Below, piece by piece: positions 44,550 through 52,121 of a stretch of DNA of 64,000 nucleotides. Origin of the DNA: an uncultured Clostridia bacterium (GTDB lineage Bacteria; Bacillota; Clostridia; Lachnospirales; Anaerotignaceae). Where the stretch lies: NCBI GenBank assembly GCA_902477755.1, contig CABSIK010000006.1, positions 1 through 64,000 on the forward strand, written 5' to 3'. The number at the start of each line of letters is the position of its first letter. The first letter of the stretch is position 1. A model generated the notes under the pieces. That model saw only the letters and a list, made by a program, of their open reading frames with translations. It was not told the DNA's origin and did no database searches. A program made the translations under genes and the position numbers.

Positions 44550-45113
44550 TTATGCTTGTTGTTTTTGAATTGTAACTTCTTCAAATGAACCAATAGCTTC
44601 ACATACGCTGCAAACATCTGGACGTGTTTCATAAGTTGCACCACAGAACATGCAGCGATATCCTGGTACAGAAACTGTCTGTACAGTTTCTGGCTGTCTT
44701 TCTACATCTGCTTTTTTATTGCCTTTGTTTAACTGGGTCAATGCAATCAGAAAACGATATTCATGGTCTTTTTCGATTTTTGCAATGTTATCGAACAAAA
44801 CGCCTACATCATCAAATCCTTCTTCACGAGCAATTTGGGCAAATTCGGGATACATATTGCTCCATTCTGTGTATTCGCCTTGAATTGCGTCTTGTAAATT
44901 TTCGGAACTTGTACCAACTCCTTTCCAGTGCTGATACAATAATTTGCCATGAATTCCTTCGTTTTGTGCCATGCGTTCAAATAGATCAGCGATTTCTGGT
45001 AAATTTTCACTTTTTGCTTTTTGTGCAAAAAACAAATATTTATTTCTTGCCATAGATTCACCAGTAAAAGCTGCTTTTAAGTTTGCTTCTGTACGTGTTC
45101 CTTTCAGATCCAT
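44550..45113 (-). CDS. rbr: Rubrerythrin, element cargo
   Basis: The 187-residue protein starts at MDLKGTRTEANLKAAFTGES after an AGGAGGAGG site. The ferritin-like domain has the di-iron Glu and His residues (NLKAAFTGESMARNKY; AQNEGIHGKLLYQHW; EFAQIAREEGF; IAKIEKDHEYRF). A C-terminal rubredoxin-like domain has YRCMFCGATYE and PDVCSVCEAIG, the four-Cys iron site. It reduces hydrogen peroxide in anaerobes. Codon use is more AT-rich than in host genes, suggesting separate origin. Its place inside an element that disrupts a catalase-type gene is striking. Confidence 0.95.
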   Translation of the reverse strand: MDLKGTRTEANLKAAFTGESMARNKYLFFAQKAKSENLPEIADLFERMAQNEGIHGKLLYQHWKGVGTSSENLQDAIQGEYTEWSNMYPEFAQIAREEGFDDVGVLFDNIAKIEKDHEYRFLIALTQLNKGNKKADVERQPETVQTVSVPGYRCMFCGATYETRPDVCSVCEAIGSFEEVTIQKQQA

Positions 45114-45200
45114 ATGTATCCTCCTCCTAATTTTACACAAATTTACCTTTACAACATACACAAAATATTGAATATAAATTCTATCTTTTCTCTATGGATT

Positions 45201-45229
45201 ATAATACACAGTTCTTTTTTATGTGTCAA
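45201..45229 (-). promoter_or_regulatory. Sigma-A-like promoter of rubrerythrin
   Basis: On the minus strand TTGACA and TATTAT are 17 bp apart, about 90 bp upstream of the gene; TATAAT also overlaps at longer spacing. The 451-bp gap to 45564 holds this promoter and otherwise AT-rich sequence without a gene I can support. Confidence 0.65.
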
Positions 45230-45564
45230 TGGTTTTCTATAAAAAATAATTTTTTGTTGATAATCTATATAAATTAGAATGAAAAGTTTTAATTTTTCTC
45301 ATATACGGTTTTTATAATCCTCTTTATAGTTTACTGGAAAAATGGTAAAAGGACTTTTCGCTTGTATGGCAATAGCTGTCGTTCTCCCATGGCAGAATTC
45401 GTGTACAAAGATTGGTCAAACAAAATCTATAGTCACAATCACAGAAGAAATGGGAAATCCTGTGCAGCGTGGCACTGTAGGAAAATTAGTGAAATATGGC
45501 ATTTCTTCAAAAGGGGAAAATGTACATCCTAAACTGCATAAATAAATATTGGGAGGTGGACTGT

Positions 45565-45702
45565 ATGAAAGAAAGACAGGACAATACCTGCAAAAGCGTG
45601 TTTCGTGATGGCAGCAGTGAGCCTAACAGGGAACAATTCACAAAGGCTTGGCTCAGCCTCATCAATCATATGGAACGGAACAAAGAAATCTTTCGAAAAT
45701 AA
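45565..45702 (+). CDS. 45-residue small protein upstream of the recombinase
   Basis: The product begins MKERQDNTCKSVFRDGSSEP and ends LSLINHMERNKEIFRK. GGGAGGTGG at the right distance supports the start. It is 26 bp upstream of the recombinase start and on the same strand. The size and position are those expected of a recombination directionality factor or a regulatory leader protein, but there is no recognisable family signature, so this is only a possibility. Confidence 0.65.
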   Translation: MKERQDNTCKSVFRDGSSEPNREQFTKAWLSLINHMERNKEIFRK

Positions 45703-45728
45703 CGGGTTGCTAGGAGAAAGGGAAGGGG

Positions 45729-47291
45729 GTGCCCCGTGTGAAGGTAGCCATTTACTGCAGGTTATCGGAAGAAGATCGGGATAAGCGCAGTTTTGCTGAC
45801 GACAGCGTTAGTATCCAGAATCAAAAATCCATGCTGGTGCAGTATGCTATAGAGCAGGGATGGGAGATTTACGACATTTACAGCGATGATGACTACGCTG
45901 GCGCTGACCGGAATCGACCGGAGTTTCAGCGTCTTTTGGAAGATGCGGAAAAAAGAAGTTTTGACATTATCCTTTGCAAGACCCAGTCCCGTTTTACCAG
46001 GGAATTGGAGTTGGTGGAAAAATACCTCCATGGGTTATTTCCCCAGTGGGGCATTCGTTTTGTCAGCATTGTGGATAACGCCGATACGGATGTGAAGGGC
46101 AATAAAAAATCACGGCAGATCAATGGTCTGGTCAACGAATGGTATCTGGAGGATATGTCCGATAATATCCGAAGTGTCCTGCGGAATCGGCGGGAAAACG
46201 GATTTTATATTGGTGCAACGGCGCTGTATGGCTATCAGAAAGACCAAAAACGAAAGGGGCATCTAATCATTGATGAGGAAGCTGCACAGGTGGTGCGAGA
46301 AGTGTTTGCGCTGTTTTCTCAGGGATATGGGAAATCTGCCATTGCACGAATGCTCAACGACAGGGGTGTTCCAAATCCCACAGAATATAAACGTCAAAAA
46401 GGAGTCATCAAAGCACCGGCAAAGCAGAAAAACAGCACCTTATGGAAATATTACACCATTGCAGATATGCTGGAAAACGAAATGTACATAGGCAATATGA
46501 TACAGGGAAAATACGGCAGTGTTTCCTATAAAACAAAGAAAAACAAGCCTCGCCCAAGAGAGCAATGGTATCGGGTAGAAGGAACCCACCAACCGATCAT
46601 AGAGAAAGAACTTTGGGACAAGGTGAAAGCAATACGGGAGCAAAGGACAAAGCCTTTTGCCACTGGTTCTATTGGGCTGTTTTCTGGGAAAGCCTGCTGT
46701 GGGGAATGCGGCTATGCGCTGCGTTCTGGGAAACGGGGAGAGTGGCGGTTTTTGACTTGCCCCAATCGTTCTGTGTCAAAAGATGCCTGCGGAGGGGCTT
46801 TTATTTCCGTGAATCGTTTGGAAAGCAAAATCATCGCAGAGCTGAAACGGCTGGCAGAGGTTTATTTGGATCAGGATGTACTGGAACAAGGCATCCAATG
46901 GAATAATGATTATGAAAAACAGAAAAGCAATGTTATAGATCGGGCGAAATCCTACGAAAAAAAGATACAGGAGCATACAAAAGCCCTTCAGGAGTTATAT
47001 CTGGATAAGGTGCGAGGAATTCTGACGGAAGAAGATTATCTGGATATGACAAAAGCGTTTTCCGTGGAGAAAAAACGAATGGAAGAAGCACTGGAAATGT
47101 GCAGAGAGCATCTTCAGGAAATAGAAGAAAGGAGAAAGGCTGGGGAAAACTGGAAAGAGTTGGTGGAAAAATATATCCATATGGAACATCTGAACAGAGA
47201 GATGGTGGAGGCCTTTATTGACCATATTGATGTGGGAAGAAGAATCTCCGGGTCGAGAGATGTGCCTGTTACAGTGTACTGGAATTTTTAA
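45729..47291 (+). CDS. Large serine recombinase of the cotJC element
   Basis: The 520-residue protein begins KVAIYCRLSEEDRD and has the resolvase catalytic domain, with the active-site Ser in DDSVSIQNQKSML and the Arg in CKTQSRFTRELE. A Recombinase domain (VREVFALFSQGYGKSAIARMLND, RGVPNPTEYKRQKG) follows. The zinc ribbon is CCGECGYALRSG...LTCPNRSVSKDACGGAF, and a coiled coil lies near residues 395-470. All catalytic residues I can check are present, so it looks functional. The start is GTG 45729 or GTG 45738. A terminator follows and the right core is 100 bp beyond the stop, the usual arrangement for a self-excising element. Confidence 0.95.
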   Translation: MPRVKVAIYCRLSEEDRDKRSFADDSVSIQNQKSMLVQYAIEQGWEIYDIYSDDDYAGADRNRPEFQRLLEDAEKRSFDIILCKTQSRFTRELELVEKYLHGLFPQWGIRFVSIVDNADTDVKGNKKSRQINGLVNEWYLEDMSDNIRSVLRNRRENGFYIGATALYGYQKDQKRKGHLIIDEEAAQVVREVFALFSQGYGKSAIARMLNDRGVPNPTEYKRQKGVIKAPAKQKNSTLWKYYTIADMLENEMYIGNMIQGKYGSVSYKTKKNKPRPREQWYRVEGTHQPIIEKELWDKVKAIREQRTKPFATGSIGLFSGKACCGECGYALRSGKRGEWRFLTCPNRSVSKDACGGAFISVNRLESKIIAELKRLAEVYLDQDVLEQGIQWNNDYEKQKSNVIDRAKSYEKKIQEHTKALQELYLDKVRGILTEEDYLDMTKAFSVEKKRMEEALEMCREHLQEIEERRKAGENWKELVEKYIHMEHLNREMVEAFIDHIDVGRRISGSRDVPVTVYWNF

Positions 47292-47292
47292 G

Positions 47293-47321
47293 GGCGGCAA
47301 GGAAGAATTTGCCGTCTTTTT
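47293..47321 (+). terminator. Terminator after the recombinase
   Basis: GGCGGCAA and TTGCCGTC pair around GGAAGAAT, followed by TTTTT. Confidence 0.8.
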
Positions 47322-47368
47322 GATGCAGACAGAACAGACTGTTTTTCACATTTTATTTTATAAAAAGG

Positions 47369-47797
47369 TTACACTTCCAATGGGGCAGCATCTGCTGCCA
47401 TATCCTCATACAGATCTGTGATGGGATCGCCTTTGGACTGGAAAGCAGAGGCAGAGAAGGGCACACCAGCGGCTGAACAGGGATATACCCCAAAGCCATG
47501 GTTTACATAGTAGGCTTCCAGACCGCCTTCGATGATCTGGTCTTTGGTGAGACCCTGCATAAGCTGGCGGACGATGGTGCCCATGATTTCCGCGTGGCCC
47601 AATTCTTCTGTGGCGATGTCATTGAGGGTGGCTTTGGCTTCCGGTGTCACCATGGAATACCGCTGGCTCAGATACCGCTGAGCAGCACCCCATTCCCCAT
47701 CGCAGCCACCATATTGCTCGATCATGATTTTTGCCATACGGGCGTCAGGACGGGTGATTTTTACAGGGAATTGCAGTTTCTTTTCATAAATCCACAT
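47369..47797 (-). pseudogene. cotJC: cotJC, 5' part (codons 1-135) ending in element sequence
   Basis: The frame begins WIYEKKLQFPVKITRPDARM and follows the CotJC/Mn-catalase pattern, with metal ligands in RYLSQRY and ATEELGHAEIMGTIVRQL. The host part stops after TDLYEDMAA (residue 135), at the core. The next seven residues, DAAPLEV, and the stop come from the element. CotJC proteins are about 190 residues, so about 59 are missing. The lost part is found intact at 42291-42476. The ATG directly follows the cotJB stop. As it stands the product lacks the C-terminal metal-binding helix (REREVVHFQRF) and should be inactive as a catalase. Confidence 0.93.
47391..47398 (+). repeat. Recombination core, right junction of the cotJC element
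   Basis: TCTGCTGC is identical to 42469-42476, in direct orientation, 4,922 bp apart. Recombination between the two deletes the element and gives GCA GCA GAG on the gene strand, restoring Ala-Ala-Glu of CotJC in frame. Confidence 0.85.
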
Positions 47798-48082
47798 TTA
47801 CATGCACTCCTTTCCAGCCATAGAGGGATTTGCTGTTCTTTGCCAAGGCCATGGATCATTTTTCCACTGCCAGTTTTCTGTATCAGCGGCATAGCTGCGG
47901 AAGGAGCAAAGGGGGCCGTAAGCCGCTTCAAATTTCATCCGCAGAGTGTCTGCGGCTTCGATGGTCTGATTATAGGCGGTGATGGCTTCTGCTTCTGTAG
48001 GGTGGGTGTTCAGATACAACCCCAAATCCACTGCCAGAAAGTCCAGTTCCATGAGTTTTTGCAGCATCATTTCCCGTTCCAT
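47798..48082 (-). CDS. cotJB: Spore coat protein CotJB
   Basis: The 94-residue protein has the CotJB pattern: MLQKLMELDFLAVDLGLYLN near the start, HPTEAEAITAYNQ in the middle and, at the end, WQWKNDPWPWQ. It is a spore-coat component encoded between cotJA and cotJC. The start overlaps the cotJA end by 16 bases and the stop abuts the cotJC start, so the operon is tightly coupled. GGAGGAAATGAC precedes the ATG. Confidence 0.92.
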   Translation of the reverse strand: MEREMMLQKLMELDFLAVDLGLYLNTHPTEAEAITAYNQTIEAADTLRMKFEAAYGPLCSFRSYAADTENWQWKNDPWPWQRTANPSMAGKECM

Positions 48083-48318
48083 GTCATTTCCTCCTTTGCG
48101 TTCCGTTTGATGTGAGTGCCCTGCACATAGGGCATGGAAAGATCAGAAAAAGCAGTGCCGCAGATGAGACTTTGTTCGGCAGAAGATGGTGTCTGGTAGG
48201 GCTGGCTGGGGACAAAGGCCTGTGCCAGACCGACTTTTTTGATGACACAGGCGTTGCAGTCCATAGTGGATTCTGTTTCGCAGGTGTCAGGCAGAAAATT
48301 CGATGCGATCTCTTTCAT
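48067..48318 (-). CDS. cotJA: Spore coat-associated protein CotJA
   Basis: The 83-residue protein has several Cys (ETESTMDCNACVIKK). It carries the CotJA core GLAQAFVPSQPYQTPSSAEQSL followed by GTAFSDLSMPYVQG. It is the first gene of the cotJABC operon, expressed in the mother cell in Bacillus. AAGGAGG precedes the ATG. A GGATACAAG sequence lies about 35 bp upstream and weakly resembles a sigma-E -10 element, but I found no matching -35 element. Confidence 0.88.
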   Translation of the reverse strand: MKEIASNFLPDTCETESTMDCNACVIKKVGLAQAFVPSQPYQTPSSAEQSLICGTAFSDLSMPYVQGTHIKRNAKEEMTWNGK

Positions 48319-48436
48319 GGAGATGCCTCCTTATGTTATTCTCTTGTATCCTATGGAGGGGAAAAGCTGTCGGTGCAAGAAAAAACAGTGGTGACTATCT
48401 GTAAGAAAATAATTTGTTTAAGTTCCTATAAATAGA

Positions 48437-48478
48437 ATAGCCGGAATCCTTGAAACAAAAGGATTTCGGCTATTTTTG
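48437..48478 (-). terminator. Terminator after the glycerate kinase gene
   Basis: ATAGCCGGAATCCTT pairs with AAGGATTTCGGCTAT. It lies just past the glycerate kinase stop (minus). The sequence resembles the hairpin of the MITE-like repeat, with degraded flanks. Confidence 0.85.
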
Positions 48479-48495
48479 TTTTTAGAAATCAAGTT

Positions 48496-49746
48496 TTATG
48501 GACGAAACAGGAGAAAATACAAATCGTTTACATTGGTGCCGGTGGGGCCGGTGATGATGAGGCTGTCTACGGCTTGTAAGGCGTGATAAGCATCATTTTC
48601 TGCCAGAACAGCATCAACGGAAAGACCTTTTTGTCGCAAAGCTGCCATGGTGCTGCCATCTACCATGCCGCCTGCCGCATCTGTAGGGCCATCGGTACCA
48701 TCAGAGCCTACAGCAGCCACAAGGGCGTTTTCCATGCCTTCCAGATAAGGAGCGGCAGCAAGTGCCAATTCTTGATTTCTGCCGCCTTTGCCTTTGCCTG
48801 TCAGATGCACCACTGTTTCGCCGCCGCAAAGGATGGCACAGGGACCTTGCAGAGGACCTTCACCTTTTTCCAATGTTTTTGCCATGGAGCCAAGGAACCG
48901 TCCGGCTTCTCTGGCTTCGCAGTCCAGCATGGTGGAAAGAATCAGGGGAGTATAACCCAGTTTTTTCGCTGTCTTTGCGGCAAAGGCGCAGAGCTGAGAT
49001 ACACTGCCTGTGATCTGCATTTCGCAGTTGGTGATTTCCTTAGGGGTTTCTTCCTGTAATTGATTCAAAACGGCAGGAGGAAAATCCAGATGGTATTTTT
49101 CCACCACTGCCATGGCGTCGGCACAGGTGGAGGTATCCGCAGTGGCAGGGCCGGAAGCAATGGCATCGGGATAATCTCCCAGAATGTCACTGAGGGCAAT
49201 GGCGATGATAGAGGCAGGCGCGCACAGTTTTGCAAAACGACCGCCTTTTACTGCGGAAAGATGCTTGCGGATGGTGTTGATTTCTGTGATCTCCGCGCCG
49301 CACGCCAGAAGCTGGTTTGTTACATTCTGCATGTCTGCCAGTGTCAGAGAACCGGCTGGTTTTTCAAACAATGCGGAACCGCCGCCGGAAATCAAAAAGA
49401 CAACGGTATCTTTTTCTGTGAGGTTTTCTACAGCAGAAAGGACTTTTTCCGTTCCGGCAATAGAATTTTCATCCACCAGAGGATGTCCCCCTTCGGCAAT
49501 GACAAAACCGGGGATGTCCCCTTGACTATGATCGTATTTTGTCAGTACAACGCCATGGTCAATGGTATTTCCTAATAAGTCAGAAGCCGCTTTTGCCATG
49601 GTCCAAGCCGCTTTGCCAATGGAAATAACAATGCATTTTCCGGGAAAAGTACGTCCTTCCAAAGCACGCTGTACGGCGGCATGGGGCAGCACTTGTTTCA
49701 ATGTATCATCAATGATGGTTTGGGCATGCTCACGCAGAATATTCAT
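48496..49746 (-). CDS. Glycerate 2-kinase (MOFRL/DUF4147 family)
   Basis: The 416-residue protein phosphorylates glycerate to 2-phosphoglycerate with ATP. The N-terminal DUF4147 domain has VISIGKAAWTMAKAA, the substrate loop LISGGGSALFEKPAGSLTL and the Arg/Lys region INTIRKHLSAVKGGRFA. The C-terminal MOFRL domain has LCGGETVVHLTGKGKGGRNQELAL and VGSDGTDGPTDAAGG. The length is normal. It is a single-gene unit with terminators on both sides. Confidence 0.92.
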   Translation of the reverse strand: MNILREHAQTIIDDTLKQVLPHAAVQRALEGRTFPGKCIVISIGKAAWTMAKAASDLLGNTIDHGVVLTKYDHSQGDIPGFVIAEGGHPLVDENSIAGTEKVLSAVENLTEKDTVVFLISGGGSALFEKPAGSLTLADMQNVTNQLLACGAEITEINTIRKHLSAVKGGRFAKLCAPASIIAIALSDILGDYPDAIASGPATADTSTCADAMAVVEKYHLDFPPAVLNQLQEETPKEITNCEMQITGSVSQLCAFAAKTAKKLGYTPLILSTMLDCEAREAGRFLGSMAKTLEKGEGPLQGPCAILCGGETVVHLTGKGKGGRNQELALAAAPYLEGMENALVAAVGSDGTDGPTDAAGGMVDGSTMAALRQKGLSVDAVLAENDAYHALQAVDSLIITGPTGTNVNDLYFLLFRP

Positions 49747-49810
49747 AAAGATTCCTCCCGTATATATGATTGATGCCAGTATAACATGATGGGCGTTTTC
49801 CTACAACAAA

Positions 49811-49846
49811 AAAGCCGAAAATCTCAGGGAAAGAGATTCTCGGCCT
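49811..49846 (-). terminator. Terminator after the LTA-synthase-like gene
   Basis: GCCGAAAATCTC and GAGATTCTCGGC form a stem with loop AGGGAAA. On the minus strand a T-run follows. Confidence 0.85.
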
Positions 49847-49850
49847 TCAT

Positions 49851-51734
49851 TTATTTCTGTTCAGACAGTACGCGATCAAAAAGGATGTAATACTGGAGCC
49901 CGATGAGGGTATCCAGTTGTTTTTGCATATCCTCCGGCAATTCCTGTACATAGTTGCCTTGTGCGTCTACATGATACATGTCGGAGAGGACAGGATATTC
50001 CTTCCGCATGTCGTTGAGCATGTCATAAAGAGGAGAAAGTCCCTCTATGCCAGCCAGTTCTGTGGTCAACGCGCCCAGATAGAAAGAGCTGATGAGATTG
50101 TTTTCCGGCAGATCAGCGGCAGCTGCATTTTCTGCAAAACCGCACTGGGCAGCAGCACTGTCGTTTGCCCAGATGACAAAAGGTGTTTCATAAACGGCAG
50201 TCTGTTCTTCTGGTGTGCCGTTGGCGTCTTTGGGATAATCCAGCAGGTCAAAGAATTCCATACCGTTGGAGAAGCCCGGCAGATGGTCACCGAAGTAAAC
50301 CAGAATGATGGGTTCGTCGCTGTTTTCCGCATATTCCACAAGACGTCCCAGTTCTCTGTCCGCGTCGGACATGCCGTAGAAATACTGGGTCAGCAGGTCG
50401 CTTTCTGTTTCTGTCAGTTCCACATCAGTGGAGAAATTCTGTTCCAGTGTGCCGTATTTCTTTTCATATGGCCCGTGGTTCTGGATGGTGACGGTGAAAG
50501 AAAATACCGGCGCTGAGGAAGCCTGGATTTTTTCTTCAAATACAGACAGAATCTTATCCATGGTGGCTTCTTCGTTGATATAGCCGCCTACACCCTGAGA
50601 AGCAAGGTCGAAGGAATCCTCCAAGAAATAGCATGTTTCAAAGCCTAGGTCTGGATACACGTTCTGGCGGTTATAGAACCATGCATAACCGGGATGGATG
50701 GAGGTGGTTTCATAACCCATCTGTGCCAGTCTGTAGGGCAGGGCATCAATTTCATGATGGATAAAGTTATAGGAAGGCAGTGCCGTATCCAGAAAACGGG
50801 TAGGCAGTCCTGTGAGCACATCATACTCTGTATTGGATGTACCGCCGCCAAAGTTGGCAACGGCAATGTGACCGCTGACAGCGTTTTCTTTGGCGCAAAG
50901 CTCCTTGAAGTTAGCCATGGGGTCTGTGTAGCCCTCGAAGCTGATATGTTCGTTTTCACTCAGGTCGGAATAAGCTTCTCCCATGATCATGACGATGTTG
51001 GGCGCTGTTTCCACAGTGGTGGTGATGGGGGCGCTCATGAATTCATCATAAGCCCCTTTATCATAGTTTGCAGGGGTTTCCAACCGCATGATGTTGATCT
51101 GGTGGAAGAAGGAATAGACCAGACCTCGTGTGTTGTACTGATTTACCTGGAAATAAGGGTTTTCCACGACGGGATAGCCGTCATAGAGGTTCTTGTTGTC
51201 GTAGACCAGACTGTTCAGCCCCAATGCAGCCAATACCACACAGAGAATACCTACCAGACGGGCAATCACAGGCGGACGCTGTTTTTCACTGCGGATGAAG
51301 CAGAAAACCAGCAGAACGATGGCAGCCACTGCCCCAACGGCAATGAGCACCAGCATATATACAGGGAATGTTTTGACGATGGTCAGGGCTTCTTTGACAA
51401 GCGTCAAGTCCGTAGGCAGCAGAGGCTCCTGCCGCATAGAGACTTTGATCTTGTCACTGACGGCAAACAATATCCATACCACCTGCAGCAGCAGGGAGGA
51501 AAAGAAAAGCCGTCCTGTAATGAAGTAGATCAGGAACACCGCCAGTAGCGCAGGCAGGAAATTCCAGAGGATCATAGTGGGATGTGCCAGAAGCTCATAG
51601 GCAACCCGAAGGGGATGCTGGGTGGTGATGAGAAACACCAGACACATTGCAACGATGGCGCTGATGAGAAGCGTCAGTATGGTTTTTTTCCAGGAAAAGG
51701 GTGCGTCCTTTTGCTGAAACCAGTTGAAAAACAC
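49851..51734 (-). CDS. LTA synthase family sulfatase (polyglycerol-phosphate synthase-like)
   Basis: The 627-residue protein starts at GTG 51734, eight bases after AAGGAGG. Five N-terminal membrane segments are followed by an extracellular sulfatase/alkaline-phosphatase domain. Metal-binding MIMGEAYSDL, the probable nucleophile Thr in NFGGGTSNTEYDVLTGLP, GYETTSIHPGYAWFYNR and the DHLPGF metal site are visible. LtaS uses phosphatidylglycerol to build lipoteichoic-acid chains. This protein may do that or transfer phosphoglycerol to another glycan. It is divergent from two LCP genes, in line with an envelope role. Confidence 0.9.
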   Translation of the reverse strand: MFFNWFQQKDAPFSWKKTILTLLISAIVAMCLVFLITTQHPLRVAYELLAHPTMILWNFLPALLAVFLIYFITGRLFFSSLLLQVVWILFAVSDKIKVSMRQEPLLPTDLTLVKEALTIVKTFPVYMLVLIAVGAVAAIVLLVFCFIRSEKQRPPVIARLVGILCVVLAALGLNSLVYDNKNLYDGYPVVENPYFQVNQYNTRGLVYSFFHQINIMRLETPANYDKGAYDEFMSAPITTTVETAPNIVMIMGEAYSDLSENEHISFEGYTDPMANFKELCAKENAVSGHIAVANFGGGTSNTEYDVLTGLPTRFLDTALPSYNFIHHEIDALPYRLAQMGYETTSIHPGYAWFYNRQNVYPDLGFETCYFLEDSFDLASQGVGGYINEEATMDKILSVFEEKIQASSAPVFSFTVTIQNHGPYEKKYGTLEQNFSTDVELTETESDLLTQYFYGMSDADRELGRLVEYAENSDEPIILVYFGDHLPGFSNGMEFFDLLDYPKDANGTPEEQTAVYETPFVIWANDSAAAQCGFAENAAAADLPENNLISSFYLGALTTELAGIEGLSPLYDMLNDMRKEYPVLSDMYHVDAQGNYVQELPEDMQKQLDTLIGLQYYILFDRVLSEQK

Positions 51735-51796
51735 AGGCAAGACCTCCTTATGTTCATTTTTTTATATGTGTTTAACAATTCCTTTACAATTTGGGT

Positions 51797-51825
51797 ATTA
51801 TACGGGATTTTCGGCAAAAAGTAAA
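51797..51825 (-). promoter_or_regulatory. Promoter of the LTA-synthase-like gene
   Basis: On the minus strand TTTACT and TATAAT are 17 bp apart. The 387-bp divergent region also holds the LCP promoter and an isolated TATAAT at 51890. Confidence 0.6.
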
Positions 51826-52025
51826 GAAAACGAAGGGTTTTCAATGGAATTTTAAGAAAAAAGCACATTTTTTTCTGCGCAAAATTGTGTATAATAAAAA
51901 GGGTTTTTTTGGGTGAATAACGGAAAGACCTGGAAAAATGGGATGAAACCGTTATTTTGCGTGTAAGACATTTGTAATGATTCAGACAAATTTCTGACAA
52001 AAAAACGTAAAGAATAGGCCTTTCG

Positions 52026-52054
52026 TTGTCAGAAGCTGTCAAATTTGTTATAAT
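52026..52054 (+). promoter_or_regulatory. Sigma-A promoter of the LCP-udk operon
   Basis: TTGTCA (52026-52031) and TATAAT (52049-52054) are 17 bp apart, about 70 bp upstream of the first LCP gene. Confidence 0.75.
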
Positions 52055-52121
52055 AAATAAATTATGGATGATATGCCATAAAAAAGAAAGAGAATTTTTC
52101 GGGATTTAGGAGAAATGGAAG

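Larger units (their letters stand above)
42477..47398. mobile_element. 4,922-bp serine-recombinase element interrupting cotJC
   Basis: The element is bounded by direct 8-bp cores and separates the 5' and 3' parts of cotJC. It carries, from left to right, a polytopic membrane protein (minus), rubrerythrin (minus), a 45-residue small ORF (plus) and a large serine recombinase (plus) near the right end. There are no capsid, conjugation or resistance genes. Its layout is that of 'skin'-like intervening elements, which are excised by a serine recombinase in the sporulating mother cell (known for sigK, and for spsM through SPbeta in Bacillus). Developmental excision here is inferred. Confidence 0.88.

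Noticed and set aside
45342..45545. A 67-codon frame between rubrerythrin and the recombinase, starting MVKGLFACMAIAVVL
   Set aside because: There is no convincing RBS, no family pattern, and the composition is unlike the adjoining genes. It may be a remnant but I could not support it.
42477..47398. A conjugative transposon or prophage remnant
   Set aside because: No transfer, capsid, replication or resistance genes are present; only the recombinase and a few cargo genes, with precise ends inside one gene.
48319..48436. A sigma-E promoter for cotJABC
   Set aside because: GGATACAAG resembles a -10 element, but I found no matching -35 element at the right distance, so no promoter is called.
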